The notes below the pieces were generated by a model, which made no database searches, was not told the origin of the DNA, and saw only the letters and a list, made by a program, of their open reading frames with translations. Shown here one piece after another: positions 1 to 4,706 of a stretch of DNA of 12,458 nucleotides (positions within the stretch are counted from its first letter, which is position 1; each line of letters starts with the position of its first letter). The DNA comes from an uncultured Saprospirales bacterium (lineage in GTDB: Bacteria; Bacteroidota; Bacteroidia; Chitinophagales; Saprospiraceae). The position numbers were made by a program, and so were the translations under genes. The stretch covers positions 1-12,458 of the forward strand of contig CALAZP010000149.1 in NCBI GenBank assembly GCA_937926355.1, read 5' to 3'.

Positions 1-656
1 GGACAATTGTCCATTTCATCGGGAATCCCATCATTATCCGAGTCTTTGACCCCCGCCTTGAATCTAAAACTAAATCCTACCCCGCCTTGTAGATTATTTC
101 TGTTATCTTCAAAAGAATTTCGATACTCAGCTTGAATATTAATGAATCCATTTTCTGCTATCTTGTATTTAAGTCCTAAGCCAGCTGGAATTTGATAATT
201 CAAATTTAATTTTTCTTCGTAAACTAGCCCCCCACCAACGAAAGCATAAGGGATAATTTTAAGGTTTTCCAACTCATACTGGACTTGACCTAATAGATCT
301 ATACCAGCTATTTTGCGGTTATTGATATCATCTTCTACATTGATTACCCCATATCTTAAAGGAATGGCAATATTGAAGAAATTACCAAATGAACGAGTAT
401 ATTCAATGGCAATGCCATTGGTCCATTTGAGCGTTGAATTATTGTTAAGAATACCATGGTTAAGAAAAAGTAATCTTAAGCCTAAACCATTATAAGTTGT
501 AGTCAGCAGGTTACTTTTTTTATTTTCTTCCACACTATCTGCAGGGCTTTCGATCGTTTCGACGGAAGTTATTGTATTTGAATCTTGTGAGAAGAGAGGG
601 TTTGCTAATGTTAAGCAAACAATAGTTGCTGGGATGAGATAGAATTTGGGTTTCAT
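1..656 (-). CDS. OmpA-family outer-membrane protein, N-terminal part (3' end cut by window edge)
   Basis: The gene starts at the ATG at 656-654 and reads open for 218 codons to the left edge. A signal peptide is visible: a Lys-rich N-terminus, a hydrophobic stretch (YLIPATIVCLTLA) and a likely cleavage after Ser-Gln near residues 23-24. A low-complexity acidic/Ser stretch follows, then about 150 residues of alternating aromatic/Gly strand-like sequence (for example GLGLRLLFL, GVGFRFKAG) typical of an 8-strand beta-barrel. The last residues (about 206-218, DSDNDGIPDEMDNC) are a calcium-binding thrombospondin type 3 repeat. In this family such repeats link the barrel to a C-terminal OmpA peptidoglycan-binding domain, which would lie outside the window. 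The inferred role is an outer-membrane structural or anchoring protein. It lies 137 bp downstream of the PspA-like gene on the same strand and probably has its own promoter. Confidence 0.85.
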   Translation of the reverse strand, partial: MKPKFYLIPATIVCLTLANPLFSQDSNTITSVETIESPADSVEENKKSNLLTTTYNGLGLRLLFLNHGILNNNSTLKWTNGIAIEYTRSFGNFFNIAIPLRYGVINVEDDINNRKIAGIDLLGQVQYELENLKIIPYAFVGGGLVYEEKLNLNYQIPAGLGLKYKIAENGFINIQAEYRNSFEDNRNNLQGGVGFSFRFKAGVKDSDNDGIPDEMDNC

Positions 657-674
657 CAATCTTTTTGTTGAGGA

Positions 675-690
675 CAGAACCTAAGTTCTG
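675..690. repeat. Inverted repeat in the leader of the OmpA-family gene
   Basis: CAGAAC-CTAA-GTTCTG is a perfect 6-bp dyad with a 4-nt loop, lying 19-34 nt upstream of the porin start codon. It contains more G and C than the surrounding AT-rich leader. It could form a small hairpin in the 5' untranslated RNA or be a protein-binding dyad. There is no direct evidence for either. Confidence 0.4.
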
Positions 691-760
691 ACTAAATCGG
701 TTAAAAATTTCCCTAAAACTAATAAATCTAAATATTATTTTAACTTTTTGTATTATAATT

Positions 761-782
761 TTTTTTAATGCATATTAAAAAA
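761..782. repeat. AT-only inverted repeat between the PspA-like and OmpA-like genes
   Basis: Arms TTTTTTAAT (761-769) and ATTAAAAAA (774-782) are exact reverse complements around GCAT, 12 nt beyond the stop codon of the gene at 794-1816. The stem is pure A/T and is not followed by a U-tract in the minus-strand transcript, so it is not a standard intrinsic terminator. It may act as a weak 3' end hairpin. The rest of 657-793 is AT-rich, with no other structure I can name; the porin promoter should be here but no convincing TAnnTTTG box stands out. Confidence 0.35.
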
Positions 783-793
783 CAAAATGTATT

Positions 794-1816
794 TTAGTTG
801 AATAACTCGTCCAGATTATCGGGATTCGATTTTTGGCTTTTTTCTTCATCTAATACCTTTAAATCTAATCCTTCATCCGAATTAATATTATTCTCCTTTT
901 TTAGAAGGAGCAACGAACTTTCCTTTTCCCATTTTTCAAGCATTTTCATCCCTTCTTCTTCAAAAATTCCCTTTTGTAAATCAATAGAATTCATGAAGTC
1001 AGAAGACATTTCCATAAACCGCTCCATTTCTCCTAGTTTATTAGCAACATCATCTGCTACTGCTTCCATTGCAGCGTCAAACATAGCCCTTTGATCGGGA
1101 TCACCACTTATAACACTCATAGCAGATTTCATAGCGGAATGAGAGGTTCTTATAGCTTTTCTCTCCTGTTCTTTTAATGCAACTTGATCCTTGGTATCTT
1201 CCAATAAAATTTCAGAGTTTTGGTGCATTTTATTTAAAATTCGATATAAAACATCCATTCTTTTTAATAGGGACGCATATTTTTCATTTGAATCTTTCAA
1301 ACGTGCTGCTTTTCGACTAGATAGCAATAACTGTCTTTCCATACCTTTCTCTTTAGCAGCTTTAGCCAATTGCATTTGTTGTTCTATTTCTTCTCGATTC
1401 TTTTTTATCAGTGATTCAAGTTTTCTGCTCTGACCTCTAATGGCTCCAATTTGCGTGCGCATTTTTCCCAAATTTTTCTGAAGATCATCTACATAATTTT
1501 TGAGAATTCCGATGGGATCAATAGTGACAAAAAAACTAGTAATTCTGCGCATGACACTTTTGTACATGTACCATACTAGGTTTCGCATTTTAGGATCAAA
1601 AACTACGTAACCAATAGCAGCAACTGCCAACAACATCAAAGAAAGGTAGAGAACGTTCTGAGTTAATGCTACTAAAATAGGCAAAGCGGTAACTAGTAAA
1701 AATCCACCTCCAGCAATCATTGCTAATAAAAAAAGTAATCCAGTAATTCCTTCGGGTTTCTTCCAAAAAGATTTAGACGAATTATTACCGGGGTCAAATG
1801 AAATATTATCGGACAT
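794..1816 (-). CDS. Membrane-anchored coiled-coil protein resembling PspA/IM30 (ESCRT-III-like)
   Basis: This is a 340-residue protein. Residues 1-22 are polar. Two hydrophobic segments follow (about 24-44 and 53-72), then a basic, aromatic, amphipathic stretch (76-97, including MYKSVMRRITSFF). A charged helical region covers about 100-300. It opens with a DP-containing segment, IDPIGILKNYVDDLQKNLGK, and then has the PspA-like helix pattern: a basic hairpin (130-175), an EKY turn near 178-180, a long helix (180-235), and a GDPDQRAMFDAAME segment leading to a last helix. The tail (about 305-340) is acidic and unstructured-looking. PspA and IM30 have this helix order but use an N-terminal amphipathic helix in place of membrane spans. 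The homology is inferred from layout and motif rhythm, not from a search. A role in envelope stress or membrane remodelling is inference. The start ATG (1816-1814) lies 10 bp after the stop of the upstream coiled-coil gene, so the two are probably co-transcribed. Confidence 0.6.
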   Translation of the reverse strand: MSDNISFDPGNNSSKSFWKKPEGITGLLFLLAMIAGGGFLLVTALPILVALTQNVLYLSLMLLAVAAIGYVVFDPKMRNLVWYMYKSVMRRITSFFVTIDPIGILKNYVDDLQKNLGKMRTQIGAIRGQSRKLESLIKKNREEIEQQMQLAKAAKEKGMERQLLLSSRKAARLKDSNEKYASLLKRMDVLYRILNKMHQNSEILLEDTKDQVALKEQERKAIRTSHSAMKSAMSVISGDPDQRAMFDAAMEAVADDVANKLGEMERFMEMSSDFMNSIDLQKGIFEEEGMKMLEKWEKESSLLLLKKENNINSDEGLDLKVLDEEKSQKSNPDNLDELFN

Positions 1817-1826
1817 TATAATAGAT

Positions 1827-2381
1827 TTATTTTAACCAATTTTCAATTTTTGTAAGATCCACTTCAATTTGTTCAAGAATACCATTTAGTGCTTTTTCAA
1901 AATCATTTTTGGTTTCTTCGATTTTTAACCTTTCACTTTCTATTCCTTGACTGTTTTCTGCAATTTGGTTGTTAAGCTTGGTGAGTTGTAAATTGATTTC
2001 CGTTAACTTATTTTGAAGCGCCTTTACTTTGTCGTTCAAATCTTGATTGTCTTTCTCTTTGAGGTTAACTTTTTCTTCTAATCTTTTTTCAACAGCTTGG
2101 TCAAATAATTTTTTTTGTTCCTTTAGAACATTTATATAGTGTTTGGTAGAAGCTATTAGTTTAGTTTTATCCAATCCAATAGTTGAAGCAGTCGCAAAAG
2201 TAGATTTGAAAGCGGTTGCATCATCTATCCCCAATTTAGATTGTGCGGCAAGTGCTTCTTTAAATTCTAAATAATCGAAACCTGGTGTATTAGCTTTTTC
2301 CAATGCCTTTATCAAGAAAGCAATACTCCTGGAGTCTAAATGAGGATCAGTGGAAAAAATTTCTTGTAAAATGGAAGGCAT
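1827..2381 (-). CDS. Coiled-coil protein of unknown function, probable partner of the PspA-like protein
   Basis: I do not recognise a named family for this 184-residue soluble protein; it has no signal peptide or membrane span. Residues 1-80 look like a compact helical domain (MPSILQEIF, a helix at 17-30, FDYLEFKEALAAQ, then a small-residue-rich stretch). Residues 84-180 form a long charged coiled coil rich in Lys, Glu, Asn and Gln with heptad-like Leu/Ile spacing, ending NWLK. I chose the ATG at 2381-2379; an in-frame TTG lies immediately before it but would add only one residue. The gene is followed by the membrane-anchored PspA-like gene after 10 bp on the same strand, suggesting that the two products work together, perhaps as a cytoplasmic adaptor for the membrane protein. 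That role is inference. Confidence 0.7.
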   Translation of the reverse strand: MPSILQEIFSTDPHLDSRSIAFLIKALEKANTPGFDYLEFKEALAAQSKLGIDDATAFKSTFATASTIGLDKTKLIASTKHYINVLKEQKKLFDQAVEKRLEEKVNLKEKDNQDLNDKVKALQNKLTEINLQLTKLNNQIAENSQGIESERLKIEETKNDFEKALNGILEQIEVDLTKIENWLK

Positions 2382-2473
2382 CAACCAAATATTTATTTAT
2401 TTAAAAATATAAAATTGTCGTTTTAGTTAACTCTTATAATCGACTAATCATTGCCTAAAAATGATAAAGTCTT

Positions 2474-2962
2474 TTAATTCTCTTCAAAATAACCTGTTTT
2501 AAGATTTTTTTCCACCTTATCCCATTCAAAAAATCTACCATTCATAACGATATAAATTCCAGGAGGCAACATTTGAACGAATGCTAAGGCACTTCCTAAA
2601 TTAAAGAAACCATCTGAAGAAGTTCCAAAAGCATAGGGGATCATAGCACCAGTCAATACGATGGTTTTTTTAAAGTCCGGTAATGACGCCAAATAGGTTG
2701 CTGTTTTAACCATTCCATCTGTACCATGAGTGATTACAATTTGATTGGCAGCACAGTGGGTACAATTATGCCCAATAACCATTCGATCAGCATCATTCAT
2801 CTCCAAACTATCCACCATCATTAGGGTTTTAACATCGATATCCAGAGACGCCCTACCCTTTTCTAACATGGAGGGAATATGAGTTTCCTTAAAAAACAAG
2901 GTGCCTTTCAAATAATTGTATTGTTTGTCAAACGTTCCACCTGTTACAAAAACCTGTATCAT
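2474..2962 (-). CDS. Single-domain asparaginase-like amidohydrolase
   Basis: The 162-residue product matches only the N-terminal catalytic domain of the L-asparaginase family (usually 320-350 residues, two domains). The visible motifs are VTGGTFD (nucleophile Thr10), VDSLEMND (substrate loop, Asp51-Ser52), HGTDGM (Thr81-Asp82), and KTIVLTGAM with Lys99 in the position of the catalytic lysine, followed by an SDG...NL..A segment. All residues of the two catalytic triads therefore appear present. The C-terminal domain is absent, and the ORF closes with a normal TAA rather than a frameshift, so this is a compact form, not an obvious pseudogene. Asparaginase or related amide hydrolysis in the cytoplasm is likely; no signal peptide is seen. 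A CTHC motif (67-70) precedes the second catalytic motif. It lies 30 bp after the YkuK-like gene on the same strand, probably in one operon. Confidence 0.8.
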   Translation of the reverse strand: MIQVFVTGGTFDKQYNYLKGTLFFKETHIPSMLEKGRASLDIDVKTLMMVDSLEMNDADRMVIGHNCTHCAANQIVITHGTDGMVKTATYLASLPDFKKTIVLTGAMIPYAFGTSSDGFFNLGSALAFVQMLPPGIYIVMNGRFFEWDKVEKNLKTGYFEEN

Positions 2963-2992
2963 TGATTAAAAATTGAGTGCAATGATACTAAA

Positions 2993-3463
2993 TCAAACCA
3001 ATTTATCAGCACATTGGGAACTGGCAAACGCATAGGGTTTGGCCTTGAAGGTGTATCCCATTCCCATGATATAGCCCATAGTTTCTTTCAAAGCTTGATA
3101 AGAAGGAAAATTAGGGTCGGTATTAATATCGGCGTGAATTTCCAATTCAATCTGGTATTTGTCTATAACCTTACTTAAAGAGTAAGCAGTCTCCACAGAC
3201 TTGCTAACCTCTAAAATCATCCGCTCTTTTAACCCCATTTTTCTAATTTCCTTAAACTTGTTTACAAACATAAAACCCCCACTTTTTTTTCGAACAAACA
3301 CAATCACGGTGGCAAACTCCGTTACTCGGCTTTTCACTTGGGAATCTGTACCTATGCAGATTTTCATTTCATTGCCCTTAGCCATTTCTTTAACCAAAGT
3401 CTCTTCTACTGCCTTTTCTAAAGGAGAATTTATTGGACTACCGCTATACGTTTTCCAGCTCAT
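2993..3463 (-). CDS. YkuK-like RNase H-fold protein (DUF458)
   Basis: The 156-residue product fits the YkuK/DUF458 family of predicted RNase H-like nucleases in length and motifs. It has CIGTDSQ near residues 36-42 (first acidic residue Asp40), a conserved Leu-Lys-Glu-Arg-Met helix with Glu85, IHADIN at 109-114 with His110 and Asp112, and the C-terminal ASSQCADKLV motif with Asp153. The family's exact substrate is not established as far as I know; nuclease activity is predicted from the fold and the acidic residues. No signal peptide or membrane segment is present, so it should be cytoplasmic. It has its own 85-bp upstream gap after ftsE and leads into the asparaginase-like gene. Confidence 0.82.
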   Translation of the reverse strand: MSWKTYSGSPINSPLEKAVEETLVKEMAKGNEMKICIGTDSQVKSRVTEFATVIVFVRKKSGGFMFVNKFKEIRKMGLKERMILEVSKSVETAYSLSKVIDKYQIELEIHADINTDPNFPSYQALKETMGYIMGMGYTFKAKPYAFASSQCADKLV

Positions 3464-3548
3464 TAGACTACTTTAAGTACATCTTCTTACTAAAAATAAC
3501 ACTAATTGAACAAAATACTTAGGGTTTGATATTAATTCCTGATGAATT

Positions 3549-4223
3549 TTATCGTTGAACTATGAGCCCGTTGGTGCATTCAAATATATTTTTAGGAAAT
3601 TGATCTATCAATCCTAAATTATGTGTCGCCAAAATGACTGCTGAATTTTTTTGTTGATTCAAGCGAATGAGCAAGTCGAGAATTTCTAAAGCTGTATCAG
3701 GATCTAGATTTCCCGTAGGTTCATCAGCTAAAATAATTTGAGGTGAATTAATAATGGCTCTAGCAATAACCACCCTTTGCTTTTCTCCTCCAGATAATGT
3801 ATTAGGCATTTTATTAGCCATCCCACTCAACCCTACATCCTCTAATACTTCAGCAATTCTAAGCTGTATTTTCTTCTTATCCATCCAACCGGTTGATTTT
3901 AACACGAAATGCAAATTTTCAAAAACCGATCTGTCTTTCAGTAAGTTAAAATCTTGAAAAATAATTCCAAGGGACCTACGCAACAGATGAACATTATTGC
4001 GATGGATTTTGGCCAAATCAAAACCTGCCACCCTACCTTCACCTTCGGTAAAAGGTAAAGCCGCATAAAGGGTTTTTAGAAATGTAGATTTACCGCTGCC
4101 TGTTTTTCCGATTAGGTAAACAAATGCCCCTTGCTGTAATCGAAAATGGACTGCAGACAAAATCCTGGTTTGATTCTGATAAAAATTACCTCCTTCTATA
4201 TGAATAATATCATTTGTTTGCAT
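3549..4223 (-). CDS. ftsE: ABC transporter ATP-binding protein, FtsE type
   Basis: From the ATG at 4223-4221 the product is 224 residues, the usual FtsE length. It contains Walker A GKTGSGKST (39-47), Q-loop Gln90 within the segment IIFQDFNLLKDRSVFEN (compare the FtsE-typical VFQDFxLLxDRTV), ABC signature LSGGE (143-147), Walker B IILADE (163-168), D-loop GNLD and H-loop His201. FtsE with the membrane protein FtsX controls periplasmic peptidoglycan hydrolases at the division site. No ftsX lies in the window. LolD/MacB-type ATPases are close relatives, so the assignment rests mainly on the QDF-LL-DR segment. The frame stays open upstream to 4316, but that extension would overlap the divergent ccmE start and has no ABC-domain character, so the shorter start is preferred. 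Confidence 0.85.
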   Translation of the reverse strand: MQTNDIIHIEGGNFYQNQTRILSAVHFRLQQGAFVYLIGKTGSGKSTFLKTLYAALPFTEGEGRVAGFDLAKIHRNNVHLLRRSLGIIFQDFNLLKDRSVFENLHFVLKSTGWMDKKKIQLRIAEVLEDVGLSGMANKMPNTLSGGEKQRVVIARAIINSPQIILADEPTGNLDPDTALEILDLLIRLNQQKNSAVILATHNLGLIDQFPKNIFECTNGLIVQR

Positions 4224-4250
4224 AGAATAAATAGTTGTAGGATAAACCCC

Positions 4251-4286
4251 TTTGCCAAAGTTTTGGTTATTACTTTTGCAAAGTAA
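4251..4286 (+). promoter_or_regulatory. Candidate ccmE promoter with embedded dyad
   Basis: TACTTTTG (4271-4278) matches the Bacteroidota -7 consensus TAnnTTTG exactly and is followed by CA, also common there. A TTTG (4251-4254) lies 16 bp upstream as a possible -33 element, somewhat closer than usual. The box sits inside a perfect 7-bp inverted repeat, TTACTTT-TGC-AAAGTAA (4270-4286). A second small dyad, CTTTGCCAAAG, lies at 4250-4260. Transcription would start about 15-20 nt before the ccmE ATG. The overlap of dyad and box would suit an operator, but that is inference. Confidence 0.5.
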
Positions 4287-4301
4287 AAAGAAACTCAACG
4301 A

Positions 4302-4703
4302 ATGAAAAAAATACACATTATCGGCATTACTATGATTGTAGTTGCGGTAGTCCTTTTAACGAATGCTGCAGGAGATATGAGCACGTATGCTAGCTTTCAA
4401 GAGGCGGAAAACTCCCAACAAAGAGTAAAAATTGCGGGAGAATTAGCCAAAGACAAAGCGATGGAATATCGGCCTGAAGTTGATCCTAATTACTTTAGTT
4501 TCTATATAAAAGATATGAATGGGGAAGAAAGAAAGGTCGTATTATTGGCAGCCAAACCACAAGATTTTGAATTATCTGAGCAAATTGTTCTTACAGGACA
4601 GATGGAAGGTGAAATTTTTGTAGCCACAGATATGCTTATGAAATGCCCTTCTAAGTATAAAGACGAGGAGATTTACATTAAAAGTGGTGAGAAGGAAATT
4701 TAA
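4302..4703 (+). CDS. ccmE: Cytochrome c maturation heme chaperone CcmE, CxxxY variant
   Basis: The 133-residue product has an N-terminal membrane anchor (about residues 4-22), then a small OB-fold-like beta domain with RVKIAGEL, FSFYIKDMNGEE, VVLLAAKPQDFE and IVLTGQMEGEIFVATDMLMKCPS in the order seen in CcmE. CcmE carries heme covalently in the periplasm between CcmC and the CcmF heme lyase. In E. coli the attachment residue is a His in HxxxY. Here the equivalent position reads CPSKY, Cys115 and Tyr119, the variant reported in archaea and some bacteria with a modified System I. The gene lies 3 bp upstream of ccmF and behind a good promoter candidate. ccmABCD and ccmH/G are not in the window. 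Confidence 0.85.
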   Translation: MKKIHIIGITMIVVAVVLLTNAAGDMSTYASFQEAENSQQRVKIAGELAKDKAMEYRPEVDPNYFSFYIKDMNGEERKVVLLAAKPQDFELSEQIVLTGQMEGEIFVATDMLMKCPSKYKDEEIYIKSGEKEI

Positions 4704-4706
4704 TAC

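Noticed and set aside
313..495. 60-codon plus-strand frame opposite the OmpA-family gene
   Set aside because: The minus frame has a signal peptide, barrel-like strands and a thrombospondin type 3 repeat; the plus frame has nothing recognisable.
798..1433. Plus-strand open frames (798-1094 and 1191-1433) opposite the PspA-like gene
   Set aside because: They are antisense to a gene with clear domain structure and have Ser/Phe-rich composition typical of the reverse complement of Lys/Glu-rich coiled coil; no family features.
3201..3476. 91-codon plus-strand frame opposite the DUF458 gene
   Set aside because: It is antisense to a gene with clear YkuK-family motifs and shows no features of its own.
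4224..4316. N-terminal extension of ftsE to an upstream ATG
   Set aside because: It would run across the ccmE promoter and 15 nt of ccmE coding sequence, and adds residues not seen in FtsE proteins.
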